Assembly (NCBI RefSeq): GCF_001683335.1
Contig: NZ_CP016201.1
Span: 2,493,972-2,557,971 of the forward strand
DNA length: 64,000 bases
Direction of reading: 5' to 3'
Origin: Selenomonas sp. oral taxon 126
GTDB lineage: Bacteria; Bacillota; Negativicutes; Selenomonadales; Selenomonadaceae
Shown: in pieces, positions 28,368 through 37,832 of the stretch
How the letters are laid out: the number at the start of each line of letters is the position of its first letter
Numbering within the stretch: the first letter of the stretch is position 1
Program-made: the position numbers and the translations under genes
The notes under the pieces: model-generated
The model's database searches: none
What the model saw: only the letters and a program-made list of their open reading frames with translations
What the model was told of the DNA's origin: nothing

Positions 28368-29402
28368 TTATGGATACATGGGCACGAGATCGAGCCCCGC
28401 ACGCTCATCCAAGCCAAACGCAATATTCATATTCTGCACAGCCTGCCCCGCCGCCCCCTTGACGAGGTTGTCGATGGCAGAGAAGACGATGACGCGTCGT
28501 GTGCGCGGGTCGATATGCCACGCGAGGTCACAGTAGTTCGTGCCGCGCACATACTTCGTCGCTGGATATGCACCACGCCCGCGCAGACGGATAAAGAACT
28601 CATCCGCATACATCGCTCCGAACGCTTCATCAACCTGTTCCGGCGTCACGCCCTCACGCAGCGTCGCATAGCAGGTCGCGAGGATGCCGCGCGAAATGGG
28701 TGCGAGATGCGGTGTGAAATTGATCGTGACCGCAGCGCCGCCCGCATCCGCAAGTGCCTGCTCGATCTCGGGCGTATGACGGTGCGATACAGCGCCATAC
28801 GCCGTAAAGCTGTCATAGAACTCGGGGTAGTGCGTGCTTTCCTTCGGCGCACGTCCCGCGCCCGACACACCCGACACAGCATCCACCAGAATGCTGTCGC
28901 TCTTTACGAGCAGCGCCTTCACAAGCGGAGCAAGCGCGAGGATGCTCGCTGTCGTATAGCAGCCCGCATTGCCGATGATGCGCGCCCGCCGTACCTGCTC
29001 GCGATAGAGTTCGGCAAGCCCATAGGCACGGTCTGCACCTGCGTCGATGTGTTCCACATGATACCACGCCTCGTATACGGAGGTATCTGCAAAGCGATAG
29101 TCCGCGCCCAGATCGATGATGCGCAGTGGCAGATCCGAAACGCTCTTTGCAATCTTCATTGCATGCCCGTGCGGCAGTGCAATGAAGAGAACATCGCTAC
29201 CTGCGGCAATCCGCCGCACATCCTCCATGGATTCAAGCTCATTGTCATAAATATTCATCAAATGTGGATAAAGAGCAGATAGTGTCTCGCCCGTATGACG
29301 CTCCGAGGTCAGATGTGCAATCTCGACATTTGGATGTCGATGCAGCAGACGAATCAACTCTTCTCCGGCATAACCGGAAGCCCCGACAATACTTGCCTTC
29401 AT
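28368..29402 (-). CDS. argC: N-acetyl-gamma-glutamyl-phosphate reductase
   Basis: 344 residues. The N-terminal Rossmann loop is IVGASGYAGEELIRLL, and the catalytic Cys is in GNAGCYTTAS. It reduces acetylglutamyl phosphate. GGAGGGG precedes the ATG. First gene of the argCJBDFGH operon, whose members abut or overlap throughout. Confidence 0.96.
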   Translation of the reverse strand: MKASIVGASGYAGEELIRLLHRHPNVEIAHLTSERHTGETLSALYPHLMNIYDNELESMEDVRRIAAGSDVLFIALPHGHAMKIAKSVSDLPLRIIDLGADYRFADTSVYEAWYHVEHIDAGADRAYGLAELYREQVRRARIIGNAGCYTTASILALAPLVKALLVKSDSILVDAVSGVSGAGRAPKESTHYPEFYDSFTAYGAVSHRHTPEIEQALADAGGAAVTINFTPHLAPISRGILATCYATLREGVTPEQVDEAFGAMYADEFFIRLRGRGAYPATKYVRGTNYCDLAWHIDPRTRRVIVFSAIDNLVKGAAGQAVQNMNIAFGLDERAGLDLVPMYP

Positions 29403-29439
29403 TTCATCCCCTCCGTTTCATCCCCGAAAAGATTTTATA

Positions 29440-29469
29440 ATTATACATCTTTACTGCATAAGATTTCAA
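29440..29469 (-). promoter_or_regulatory. Promoter of the arginine operon
   Basis: Minus-strand -35 TTGAAA (29464-29469), 18-base spacer, -10 TATAAT (29440-29445), with a leader of about 30 nt, too short for a T-box. AT-rich sequence around the -10 could hold an ArgR site, but no clear ARG box dyad is seen. Confidence 0.75.
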
Positions 29470-29480
29470 GTCTTTTTTCC

Positions 29481-29531
29481 AAAAAATAAACCGACCTCAC
29501 AGATCGCCGTAAAAGAACTGTAAGGTCGGTT
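29481..29531 (-). terminator. Terminator after thrB
   Basis: Long stem AACCGACCTCACAG/CTGTAAGGTCGGTT (29489-29502 with 29518-29531, one mismatch), followed on the minus strand by a T-rich tract TATTTTTT. It separates the threonine genes from the arginine operon. Confidence 0.92.
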
Positions 29532-29536
29532 CAAAA

Positions 29537-30481
29537 TCATCTCTTTCGCTGCTGCGGTCGCAGGACGCGCGCCCCCTTCGTATCGAGACGCAAGTGCAGC
29601 GGACGCGCCTCTACATCATGCGCGCAGAATGCTTCCTGCATTGCCGCCGCCACTTCCTCCGTGCATTTGCGGTGCTCGGGAACAAAGGCAATGAGGCAGG
29701 GGCCTGCCCCGCTCAAGACCGCGCCATAGGCACCCGCCCTCTTCGCCGCCGCAAAGACATCAAACATGCCCGGGATGAGGGAGGCGCGATAGTTCTGATG
29801 GAGTGCATCCTCAAAGGCATTGCCGAGATGCTTCTCCGAGCCGCGTGCGAGCGCCGCAACCATCATCGCCGCATGACTGATGTTGAACACGGCATCCTTC
29901 ATCGGAACTTCGGCTGGCAGCACCTCGCGCGCAGATTTTGTCGAGAGATAGAAGTCCGGCACCATAACGACAAAACGCATAAAGATGCGCGGCAGGAAGG
30001 AAAAACATTCCACATGACCGTTTGTCACGGTATTCACCGTAAAGCCGCCGAAAATCGCAGGAGCAACGTTGTCGGGATGTCCCTCGATGTCTGTCGCCAG
30101 CTGCAGGAGATCATCACGACTGAACGGACTGCCGACAATGGCATTTGCCGCAGTAAGCCCCGCCACAATCGCCGTTGCACTGCTGCCGAGTCCACGTGAC
30201 AGCGGGATCCGATTGTTCATGCGGATCTTTGCGCCCTGGAACTCCTCCGCACGGTCGGCACGCTGGAGAAGATATTGAATGGATTTCCATACGATATTGC
30301 GCTCATCGCCCGGAATATACGCCGCGCCTTCGCCGCGCGCAGAGATATGAAGCCCCTTTTCGTGCGTGAGCGTCAGCGTCATTTCGTTATACAGCGTACA
30401 GGCAACCCCCAACGCGTCAAACCCCGGGCCGAGATTCGCACTTGTCGCAGGAACGCGCACCCGTATGGATCGCTCATTCAT
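29537..30481 (-). CDS. thrB: Homoserine kinase
   Basis: 314 residues of GHMP kinase. RVPATSANLGPGFDALG opens the protein and the ATP loop is LSRGLGSSATAIVAGL near residue 95; AVLSGAGPCLIAFV is the C-terminal glycine-rich motif. It phosphorylates homoserine on the way to threonine. The ATG overlaps the hom stop. No thrC is in the window. Confidence 0.94.
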   Translation of the reverse strand: MNERSIRVRVPATSANLGPGFDALGVACTLYNEMTLTLTHEKGLHISARGEGAAYIPGDERNIVWKSIQYLLQRADRAEEFQGAKIRMNNRIPLSRGLGSSATAIVAGLTAANAIVGSPFSRDDLLQLATDIEGHPDNVAPAIFGGFTVNTVTNGHVECFSFLPRIFMRFVVMVPDFYLSTKSAREVLPAEVPMKDAVFNISHAAMMVAALARGSEKHLGNAFEDALHQNYRASLIPGMFDVFAAAKRAGAYGAVLSGAGPCLIAFVPEHRKCTEEVAAAMQEAFCAHDVEARPLHLRLDTKGARVLRPQQRKR

Positions 30482-31782
30482 AGCAGATCCTCCTGCCCGT
30501 CCGCAACGCGGATCAAGCTGCGCACCTCACGTACGACGGGGAGCGCCTGCAGCGCCTCAACGGCTGCGGATGCCGCCGCATGTGTGACAACATGGGTCAC
30601 GGCGACGATCTCCGCATCCCCGTTCTCCGTCCAGCGCGCCTGGATGACGGACTTGAGGCTGACTCCCGCACGCCCGAATGTCGTTGCAATCTCTCCGAGG
30701 ACACCCGGCTCATCGGCGACGACGAGACGCAGATAGTAGGATGACTTCGTCTTCTCCACCGGACAGAGCTTCTTTCTCTCCCCGATCTTGTACTTCATGC
30801 GGCCCGTCGTACCGGACACAATATCGCGTGCGATCTCGATGATGTCCGCAACCACCGCCGACGCCGTCGGGAGTGAGCCCGCTCCACGCCCATAGAACAT
30901 TGCGTCACCAATGACATTGCCGCGCACAAAGATCGCATTGAATACCCCGTTCACCGAAGCAAGCGGATGCGTCTTCGGCAGGAAGACGGGGTGGACGCGG
31001 ACGTCAATCCCCTCCTCCGTGTTGCGCCCGACTGCGAGGAGTTTGATGACATAACCTAGATTGAGACCATACTCAATGTCGTCCTCGGTGATATGTGAAA
31101 TCCCCTCAACGGAGACATCCTCAAAGCCGATGACGGTATCAAAGGCGAGTGAGGCGAGAATAGCCGCCTTGCGTGCGGCATCGAGACCATCCACATCCGC
31201 CGATGGGTTTGCCTCCGCATAGCCCTTTTCCTGCGCACGACGCAGAACGGCATCATAGCTGACGTGCTTCTCCGTCATCTTCGTCAGCATATAGTTCGTC
31301 GTCCCGTTGACAACACCCATGATCTCCGAGATGCTGTTCGCCGTCAGGCACTCCTTCAGCGGCTTGATGATGGGAATGCCGCCGCCGACGCTCGCCTCAT
31401 ACAGGAAGTCGACATTATTCTCAGCCGCAACAGCATAGAGCTCGGCAAGATGCTCCGCGATGACATCCTTATTCGCCGTGACGACGTGCTTTCCCGCCGC
31501 CATTGCGCGCAGCATATAGTCCTTTGCTGGCGTGAGACCGCCCATCACCTCGACGACCACCGAAATCTCCGGATCGTTCAGGATCTCGTCAAAGTTGTCC
31601 GTTAGAGCAATGCCCTCAGCCTCGGGACGATGTTTTTTCGCATCGCGCACGAGAATCTTTTCAATCTCAATATGTGCGCCGCTACGTCCCGTAATCGTAT
31701 GAGCATTCATCGCAAGCGTGCGCACCACGCCGGAGCCGACTGTCCCCGCACCGAGCAGTGCAATCTTAATCGTATTCACCAA
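30478..31782 (-). CDS. hom: Homoserine dehydrogenase with C-terminal ACT domain
   Basis: 434 residues: NAD(P)-binding domain (IALLGAGTVGSGVVRTL), catalytic domain (GGGIPIIKPLKECL and NGTTNYMLTKM, with the Lys of SADVDGLDAARKAAILAS) and an ACT domain from about residue 350 (YYLRLVVADEPGVLGEIATTF), probably the threonine-feedback site. It lies between the regulator-like pheB and thrB. Confidence 0.95.
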   Translation of the reverse strand: MVNTIKIALLGAGTVGSGVVRTLAMNAHTITGRSGAHIEIEKILVRDAKKHRPEAEGIALTDNFDEILNDPEISVVVEVMGGLTPAKDYMLRAMAAGKHVVTANKDVIAEHLAELYAVAAENNVDFLYEASVGGGIPIIKPLKECLTANSISEIMGVVNGTTNYMLTKMTEKHVSYDAVLRRAQEKGYAEANPSADVDGLDAARKAAILASLAFDTVIGFEDVSVEGISHITEDDIEYGLNLGYVIKLLAVGRNTEEGIDVRVHPVFLPKTHPLASVNGVFNAIFVRGNVIGDAMFYGRGAGSLPTASAVVADIIEIARDIVSGTTGRMKYKIGERKKLCPVEKTKSSYYLRLVVADEPGVLGEIATTFGRAGVSLKSVIQARWTENGDAEIVAVTHVVTHAAASAAVEALQALPVVREVRSLIRVADGQEDLL

Positions 31783-31796
31783 ATTTCATCCCCCAG

Positions 31797-32243
31797 TCAG
31801 GCCTGTCCAATTACTTCCAGACGCTGCACGCCGTCGACCACATCCACCTTTTCGAGCAGGGTCTGGAAATCGCTGCGCAGCTTTGCTGTCTCGAGCGAGA
31901 TGTGCACCGTTGCCGCCCCCCGTGCAGGAAGCCCCTGATTGATCGTCAGGACGTTCCCACCCTCCTCGGCAATGACGCGCAAAACATCCTGCAGCGTACC
32001 GGGGCGATGGCTGATGAGGAGCGCGAGTGTGACGATCTTGTCGCGCGTCGCCTCAAAGAACGAATACACATAGTCCTTGTACTTGTAGTACGCGCTGCGG
32101 CTGAGATTCGCCTTTTCGACTGCCTCATTGACCGTCCGCACTTCACCGCGATTGATGAGTTCCTTGGCGAGAATCGTCTTCTTGATTGCTTTCGGCAGAA
32201 TCTCCTCGCGCACGAGATAGACTCCCGTCATATCAATTTTCAT
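31797..32243 (-). CDS. ACT-domain protein PheB/ThrR family
   Basis: 148 residues. The N-terminal part (about 1-70, NRGEVRTVNEAVEKANLSRSAYYKYKDYV) looks like a helix-turn-helix; the C-terminal part is an ACT domain (residues 75-145, LISHRPGTLQDVLRVIAEEG). The Bacillus subtilis homologue (YszB/ThrR) represses the hom and thrB genes. Its position as first gene before hom-thrB suggests the same threonine-responsive role, but that is inference. Confidence 0.85.
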   Translation of the reverse strand: MKIDMTGVYLVREEILPKAIKKTILAKELINRGEVRTVNEAVEKANLSRSAYYKYKDYVYSFFEATRDKIVTLALLISHRPGTLQDVLRVIAEEGGNVLTINQGLPARGAATVHISLETAKLRSDFQTLLEKVDVVDGVQRLEVIGQA

Positions 32244-32291
32244 AAATTATACCCCCGATGGATAGAAAGATTCTTTATAAGAGACAGTCAA

Positions 32292-32320
32292 AGTATATCA
32301 TATCTGAATGCAATCGCCAA
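32292..32320 (-). promoter_or_regulatory. Promoter of pheB-hom-thrB
   Basis: Minus-strand -35 TTGGCG (32315-32320), 17 bases, -10 TATACT (32292-32297). A second overlapping register (TTGATT with TATGAT) is also possible. The leader is about 40 nt. Confidence 0.65.
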
Positions 32321-32321
32321 A

Positions 32322-32903
32322 TCAAATCTTATTCTCTGTCCCGTTCATCAGGCGCACAATATTCTCACGATGTCGGACGATAACGAGAATCGCAGCAATC
32401 ACGGTAAACAGAATGTATTCCATCGGATAGGCAAAGAGTGCCGCAAGGATGGGCGTGAGAAAACCTGCAACCACAGAGCCGAGCGATACATAGCGCGTCA
32501 TGTAGACAATCGTCATCCAGAGGACGAAGACCATGAAGGTCACATCCCCCATCAGCATCGTCAAAACGCCGAGCGATGTCGCAACGCCCTTCCCTCCGTG
32601 AAAGCGTAGGAAGATGGAAAAACTGTGTCCAATGATGGCAAAGAGCCCGCCGATGACCGCAGCAAGCGGCGTGCCTGCGAGGACGAGCCCGAGTGCAACA
32701 CCCGCCTGCCCCTTGAGGCTGTCGGCAATGAAGACGGCGATGCCGGCGCCCTTCCCCAGCGTCCGCCACGCATTCGTTGCACCGATATTGTGACTCCCAT
32801 GCTCGCGCAGATCTTTGTGCCAGAAGAGTTTTCCAAGAATCAGCCCGCTCGGAATCGAGCCGATCAGATAGGCGAGAATTGCCGTGAGTATATAGTCGGT
32901 CAT
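32322..32903 (-). CDS. plsY: Glycerol-3-phosphate acyltransferase PlsY
   Basis: 193 residues, an integral membrane protein with about five hydrophobic segments. The three family motifs are present: LIGSIPSGLILGK, GSHNIGATNAWR, and the glycine-rich GGKGVATSLGV. It uses acyl-phosphate to start phospholipid synthesis. Its ATG overlaps the der stop in TAATG. Confidence 0.94.
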   Translation of the reverse strand: MTDYILTAILAYLIGSIPSGLILGKLFWHKDLREHGSHNIGATNAWRTLGKGAGIAVFIADSLKGQAGVALGLVLAGTPLAAVIGGLFAIIGHSFSIFLRFHGGKGVATSLGVLTMLMGDVTFMVFVLWMTIVYMTRYVSLGSVVAGFLTPILAALFAYPMEYILFTVIAAILVIVRHRENIVRLMNGTENKI

Positions 32904-34228
32904 TATTCCTCCTCCTTGCGCGCACGCACGACGAGGCGTAGCGGCGTTCCCTCGAAGCCAAAGCTCTCACGCAGACGATTCTCAATGAAGCGCAGGTAGG
33001 AGAAGTGCATGAGCTCGGGATCGTTCACAAACACGATGAACGTCGGCGGCGCAATCCCCACCTGTGTGACGAAGAGGATCTTGAGCTGCTTCCCCTTCTT
33101 CGTCGGCGGCGGATTGACCGAGACCGCATCGCGGATGAGTTCATTGAGCACGCTCGTCTTGATGCGCATGGACTGCTGCTCCGCAACGTATTTGACCAGC
33201 TCCGTCACGCGCTCGACGCGCTGTCCCGTGAGTGCCGAGGTATATAGCACAGGTGCGTATTGCAGGAAGCCCAGCTTCTCGCGCAGATCGTCTGTGAAAC
33301 GAAGCGTCGACTTGTCGTGCTTATCGGGGAAAATATCCCATTTGTTCACGACGATGATGACGCCCTTCCCGGACTCGTGGACATAGCCCGCGATCTTCGT
33401 ATCCTGCTCGAGAATCCCCTCGGCGGCATTGATGACCATGAGCACCACGCCCGCGCGGTCGATTGCGCGCAGGGAGCGCATGACGCTGTAGCGCTCCACG
33501 GGCAGTGTGATCTTCCCCTTGCGGCGCATCCCTGCCGTGTCAATGAGCAGATACTTCACACCGTCCCGCGTGAAATGTGTGTCGATGGCATCCCGCGTCG
33601 TCCCGGGCACGTCGCTGACAATCACGCGCTCCTCACCGAGCAGACGGTTGACGAGTGAGGACTTGCCGACGTTCGGGCGTCCGACCACGGCGATTGCAAT
33701 CTCGTCGGACTCAGCGCCGTCGCTCATCTCCTCCGGAAATGCCGCGACAATCGCGTCGAGCAGGTCGCCGAGATTCATCGCATTTGACGCGGAGATGGGA
33801 ATCGGGTCGCCAAGCCCCAGTGCATAAAAATCGTAGATCAGCGATTCACGGTCAAAGCTGTCGATCTTGTTGACTGCAAGGATGACGGGCTTCTTCGTCC
33901 GCCGCAGGAGGCGTGCCACCTCCTCGTCAGAGGAGGTCAGCCCCGCACGCCCGTCGACGAGAAAGAGGATGACATCCGCCTCCTCCATCGCCAACTCTGC
34001 CTGACTGCGCATCGAGCGGAGGATGTGGTCGCTCTCGTCGAACTCGATGCCCCCCGTATCAATAATTGTAAACTCGTGATTCAGCCACTCCGCATCCATA
34101 TAGATGCGGTCGCGTGTCACCCCCGGCATATCATCGACAATCGAAACGCGCTTCTTGCCGATCTGGTTGAACAGCGTCGATTTGCCGACATTCGGCCGTC
34201 CGACGACCGCCACAATAGGCTTGCTCAT
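32903..34228 (-). CDS. der: Ribosome-assembly GTPase Der (EngA)
   Basis: 441 residues with two G domains in tandem (GRPNVGKSTLFNQI near residue 10, GRPNVGKSSLVNRLLG near residue 185) and a C-terminal KH-like domain. DTGG and DTAGM switch motifs, NKID and NKWD specificity motifs are visible. It acts in 50S maturation. The longer frame to 34339 enters the upstream gene and is rejected. Confidence 0.96.
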   Translation of the reverse strand: MSKPIVAVVGRPNVGKSTLFNQIGKKRVSIVDDMPGVTRDRIYMDAEWLNHEFTIIDTGGIEFDESDHILRSMRSQAELAMEEADVILFLVDGRAGLTSSDEEVARLLRRTKKPVILAVNKIDSFDRESLIYDFYALGLGDPIPISASNAMNLGDLLDAIVAAFPEEMSDGAESDEIAIAVVGRPNVGKSSLVNRLLGEERVIVSDVPGTTRDAIDTHFTRDGVKYLLIDTAGMRRKGKITLPVERYSVMRSLRAIDRAGVVLMVINAAEGILEQDTKIAGYVHESGKGVIIVVNKWDIFPDKHDKSTLRFTDDLREKLGFLQYAPVLYTSALTGQRVERVTELVKYVAEQQSMRIKTSVLNELIRDAVSVNPPPTKKGKQLKILFVTQVGIAPPTFIVFVNDPELMHFSYLRFIENRLRESFGFEGTPLRLVVRARKEEE

Positions 34229-34254
34229 CCACTTCACTCCTCTCCTGCATCCAA

Positions 34255-35646
34255 TTAGCTTGCCGCAGACTTTGTATAGCCCGCATTGCTCTGCCACGTA
34301 TAGCCGCCGCTCGGGCGCTCGCGATGGTACGCGCCCCATGCAGCAAGCGCCTCCCGATAGTCCCGCCCCGTCGCCACGGGCTCGATGCGGACAGAGGGAA
34401 AGGACGCCCTCATCGCGTCGAGACTCATATCGTCGAGAAAGACATCCTCGCCCTCACGCAGCGCAGATGCGGGGATCAGCACCCCATCCACCGTATGCGG
34501 AAGGGATTGGAGCGCCTGCATAATATCGTGCCCCGTCAGAAGCCCCGATACATTGACCGTCGCACCGAAGTGTTCATTCACGACAGGAAGCACATGAATG
34601 CGCCGTGCATCGGGGTCGAGTTCGCGCGCCAGTTGCTCCATCACAGGCGCAACAGCTGTACCGCTGACGACCGCAATGCGCGCCTCATCATTCTCCTCAT
34701 CCATCGCTGCGCCGGCCTTCGCCCACTCCTCGATGAAATTGCGCGTCAGTCCGATTCCGTTGTCAAGCTGCGGGAATCCATCGTACATCTCGGCGGACGG
34801 CACCTCACGCCCCGCGAGAAAGTAAAACTCATCGCCGAGATAGATGAAGGTGCGCCCCTCCTCCGCACGCATGCGCTCCTGCCACGCTTCCACCTGATCG
34901 ATCACGCGCGCAGCGCCCTCTCGGTCAAATTGGACAAGCGGGAAGGGATCACTACGGTGCTTCGTGAGACCAACGGGCACGATGGCAAGTGAGAGTGCAT
35001 GAGGACGGCGCGCTGTGATATCGCGAATCGTGCGCTCCAATTCCTCCCCGTCGTTCAGTCCGTAGCAGAGAACGACCTGTGTATGATAGTCTGCGCCCGC
35101 CGCCTCGAGTTTTGCAAGCTGCCCAAGGATGTCCGCCGCACCCTTATAGCGCAGCATTTCTGCACGCAATACGGGATTTGTGCACTGAACCGATACGTAG
35201 AGCGGGGAGAGATGATAGCGCTCTATGCGCGAGAAATCCGCCGCCCCCATATTTGTCAGCGTCACAAAATTTCCATAGAGAAAGGAGAGACGATAGTCAT
35301 CGTCCTTGATAGAGAGGCTGTGGCGCATATCCGGTGCAATCATGTCGACAAAGCAGAAATAACAGTGATTGGCGCAGGGGCGAATCCCGTCAAAGACAGC
35401 GCGCTCGAACTCCACGCCGAAGTCCTCATCGTAATCCTTGTCGAATGCAATCAGCTCCTGCTCCCCATCCGCATGCTCCACGAGGAGCTCGATCTCCTCG
35501 TCCGCCATTGCAAAGCTGAAATCGATGATGTCACGCAGCGGCATATCGTTAACCGAGAGGATTTTATCCCCCGGGACAAGCTCCAGTTCCTCTGCAATGC
35601 TCCCCTCCAGCACGCGCAGGATGATGCCCGGATACGTTCTCGCCAT
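34255..35646 (-). CDS. DUF512 radical SAM/PDZ-like protein
   Basis: 463 residues. The N-terminal 60 residues form a PDZ-like fold (VLEGSIAEELELVPGDKILSVN). A radical-SAM-type cluster CANHCYFC (C-x3-C-x2-C) follows near residue 90, and the rest contains the DUF512 region (VVSGTAVAPVMEQL, VNVSGLLTGHDI). The family's reaction is not established to my knowledge. It sits between rpsA and der, a conserved context in Firmicutes. AAAGGAGGGG precedes the ATG. Confidence 0.88.
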   Translation of the reverse strand: MARTYPGIILRVLEGSIAEELELVPGDKILSVNDMPLRDIIDFSFAMADEEIELLVEHADGEQELIAFDKDYDEDFGVEFERAVFDGIRPCANHCYFCFVDMIAPDMRHSLSIKDDDYRLSFLYGNFVTLTNMGAADFSRIERYHLSPLYVSVQCTNPVLRAEMLRYKGAADILGQLAKLEAAGADYHTQVVLCYGLNDGEELERTIRDITARRPHALSLAIVPVGLTKHRSDPFPLVQFDREGAARVIDQVEAWQERMRAEEGRTFIYLGDEFYFLAGREVPSAEMYDGFPQLDNGIGLTRNFIEEWAKAGAAMDEENDEARIAVVSGTAVAPVMEQLARELDPDARRIHVLPVVNEHFGATVNVSGLLTGHDIMQALQSLPHTVDGVLIPASALREGEDVFLDDMSLDAMRASFPSVRIEPVATGRDYREALAAWGAYHRERPSGGYTWQSNAGYTKSAAS

Positions 35647-35671
35647 ATTCCCCTCCTTTCCATTTCATGAA

Positions 35672-35697
35672 AAAGGAGTGATTTGCATCACTCCTTT
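35672..35697 (-). terminator. Terminator after rpsA
   Basis: Perfect 10-bp stem AAAGGAGTGA/TCACTCCTTT (35672-35681 with 35688-35697), 6-base loop, then TTC on the minus strand. It stands between rpsA and the radical SAM gene. Confidence 0.85.
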
Positions 35698-35728
35698 ATT
35701 GTTCTTATAAAGTTATTCGCAGTCCGGC

Positions 35729-36898
35729 TTACTTCAACCAATCGAGATGAGCCTCAACCTGTCCCTCGGTATTTTCGCTGGCTTCCGCCTTCTCTGCCTG
35801 ACGCTCATCGACATACTTCTTGATCTCTGCCGCATCTGCATCACGCTTCGCCTTGGTGATCGAAAGCGAAATGCGCTTGCGCTTCGTGTCGATGCGGAGA
35901 ACCTTGACCGTCACAACATCGCCCGTATGAACTGCCTCGTCAGCACGCTCAATGCGCTTCTCGGCGAGCTCACCCATCGGGATGAGACCGTCAAAGCCCG
36001 GCTCGATCTCCATGAACGCACCGAAGTCCGTCAGCTTGATGATCTTGCCTTCGATGAAGTCGCCCTCGGCGTACTGCTCCGCCTTCTCCACCCACGGATC
36101 CGGAAGCGTATCCTTCACCGAGAGGGAGATGCGCTTTGCATCGCGGTCAACGCTCTTGACAAAGACATCGAGCTCCTGCCCGACCTCGAGCACCTCGGAG
36201 GGATGCTTCACACGATGCCATGCGAGATCGGAGATATGCGCCAGACCATCCACGCCGCCGATATCGATGAATGCACCATAGTCGACAAGGCGCTTGACCG
36301 TACCGCGTACGACCTGTTCCGGCTCGATTGCCGAGAACACAGCCTCCTCCTTCTCTGCGCGGTCACGCTCGAGAAGTCTGCGGCGCGAGAGCACGAGTCT
36401 GCGCTTCTGGACGTCGATCTCGATGATCTCCGCCTCCACCGTCTGATCGACATAGACTGCGAGATCCTTGACGAAGTGCAACTCCATCTGGGATGCGGGA
36501 ATGAATCCACGCAGCCCCATGACGTAGGCGACGAGGCCGCCCTTGACCTCTTTTGCGATCTTTGCCTCGACCGTCTCGCCCTTCTCCTGAATCTCCTCGA
36601 TGACCTTCCACGCGGCCATCTTGTCGGCTTCTACCTTCGAGAGGCTGCCGCCGTTATCGCCGCCAAGCGACTTGATATAGACATCGATCACATCGCCGAC
36701 CTTCACAACATCGCGTGCATCGTCCGGCGCAGGAACGGCAAGCTCCCTCTTAGAGACAGGAATCTCCTGCTTGTAGCCGATATCGACATACGCCTCGTCG
36801 CGGGACACCTGAACGACTTCCCCTTTGACAACCGTACGCTCCTGGATATCGGGCATATCTTCCTGTTCCAAAAGTTCCTTCATGCTCTGCTCTGACAC
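35729..36898 (-). CDS. rpsA: 30S ribosomal protein S1 (four S1 domains)
   Basis: 389 residues with four S1 repeats at about 20-90, 105-170, 190-260 and 275-345; the third and fourth are clearest (GTVKRLVDYGAFIDIGGVDGLAHISDL and GKIIKLTDFGAFMEIEPGFDG contain them). The acidic, alanine-rich tail is disordered. The start is a GTG ten bases after AAGGAGG, inside the end of ispH. Clostridia often fuse IspH to S1; here they overlap by 19 bases but stay separate. Confidence 0.92.
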   Translation of the reverse strand: MSEQSMKELLEQEDMPDIQERTVVKGEVVQVSRDEAYVDIGYKQEIPVSKRELAVPAPDDARDVVKVGDVIDVYIKSLGGDNGGSLSKVEADKMAAWKVIEEIQEKGETVEAKIAKEVKGGLVAYVMGLRGFIPASQMELHFVKDLAVYVDQTVEAEIIEIDVQKRRLVLSRRRLLERDRAEKEEAVFSAIEPEQVVRGTVKRLVDYGAFIDIGGVDGLAHISDLAWHRVKHPSEVLEVGQELDVFVKSVDRDAKRISLSVKDTLPDPWVEKAEQYAEGDFIEGKIIKLTDFGAFMEIEPGFDGLIPMGELAEKRIERADEAVHTGDVVTVKVLRIDTKRKRISLSITKAKRDADAAEIKKYVDERQAEKAEASENTEGQVEAHLDWLK

Positions 36899-37710
36899 TG
36901 TTTATAAACCTCCTTGATAATCCAGTCCGGTGTAGATGCACCGGCTGTAATACCAATTTTATTAACATGATTGATCCACTCGTCCCGCAACTCTGCCACG
37001 GTTTCGATGTGGTATGTTTTGCATTTTGTTGCGCATATCTGGGCAAGCCGCGAGGTATTCGCGCTGTTCTTGCCGCCGATGACAAGCATCACGTCAACCT
37101 TCTCGGCCAGCTCCAAGGCTGCCGCCTGACGCAGATCCGTCGCCGTGCAGATCGTGCGCAGAATCTTAATCTCACGCGACTTTTCCAAGAGACACGCGAC
37201 AATGCTCTGAAAGCGTTTGGCTGAGAACGTCGTCTGCGAGACGATCCCGAGCTTTCCGATGCGCGGCAGTGCCTCTGCCTCCGCCTCGGTCTCGATAATA
37301 TGAGCACCATGCGCCGTCCATTCGAAGATACTCTTCACCTCCGGATGGTTCTTCTCTCCGACAATGACTACCGTGTATCCTTCCTCGGATAACAGCTTTG
37401 CCGAGAGCTGCGCCTTCTTGACGTGCGGACAAGTCGCATCCACGAGTTCTAAACCGCGTGACTCCGCCTCCTCATACACCTTTGGTCCCACTCCGTGCGA
37501 ACGGATGATGACGAGTCCGTCCTCCATCTCATCGAGTGAGCCGACAGTACCAACGCCTTCATTTTTGAGGCGCGCCACCATCTGCGGATTATGAATGATC
37601 GGACCCAGCGTACTGGATGTTCCATCCGGCGAGGCGTTCTCCCGGGCAATCTCAATGGCGCGCTTCACGCCATAGCAGAATCCCAGATGCTCAGCTAAAA
37701 TAACCTCCAT
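36880..37710 (-). CDS. ispH: 4-hydroxy-3-methylbut-2-enyl diphosphate reductase
   Basis: 276 residues from MEVILAEHLGFCYGVKRAI. The three cluster-binding Cys are in GFCYGV, DATCPHV and RTICTAT, and the substrate-binding THxxT-like and NSANTSRL segments are present. It is the last enzyme of the MEP isoprenoid pathway. A GTG four codons earlier is possible. It is the first gene after its promoter and overlaps rpsA. Confidence 0.95.
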   Translation of the reverse strand: MEVILAEHLGFCYGVKRAIEIARENASPDGTSSTLGPIIHNPQMVARLKNEGVGTVGSLDEMEDGLVIIRSHGVGPKVYEEAESRGLELVDATCPHVKKAQLSAKLLSEEGYTVVIVGEKNHPEVKSIFEWTAHGAHIIETEAEAEALPRIGKLGIVSQTTFSAKRFQSIVACLLEKSREIKILRTICTATDLRQAAALELAEKVDVMLVIGGKNSANTSRLAQICATKCKTYHIETVAELRDEWINHVNKIGITAGASTPDWIIKEVYKQCQSRA

Positions 37711-37784
37711 AGACCTCACCAAAGTGTATATTGATTCTCAATGAATCCACATATACAGAATCCTATCCACACAATCTGTGTAAC

Positions 37785-37813
37785 AGTATAACACGCCTGC
37801 CTCTCCCACGCAA
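37785..37813 (-). promoter_or_regulatory. Promoter of ispH-rpsA
   Basis: Minus-strand -35 TTGCGT (37808-37813), 17-base spacer, -10 TATACT (37785-37790). The leader is about 70 nt with a possible AGAATCC/GGATTCATTGAGAATC structure. Confidence 0.65.
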
Positions 37814-37832
37814 ATAAAATTTATTTTTTCTC

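Noticed and set aside
29402-29440. T-box or ARG-box leader before argC
   Set aside because: Leader is about 30 nt and no dyad of the ArgR type is clear.
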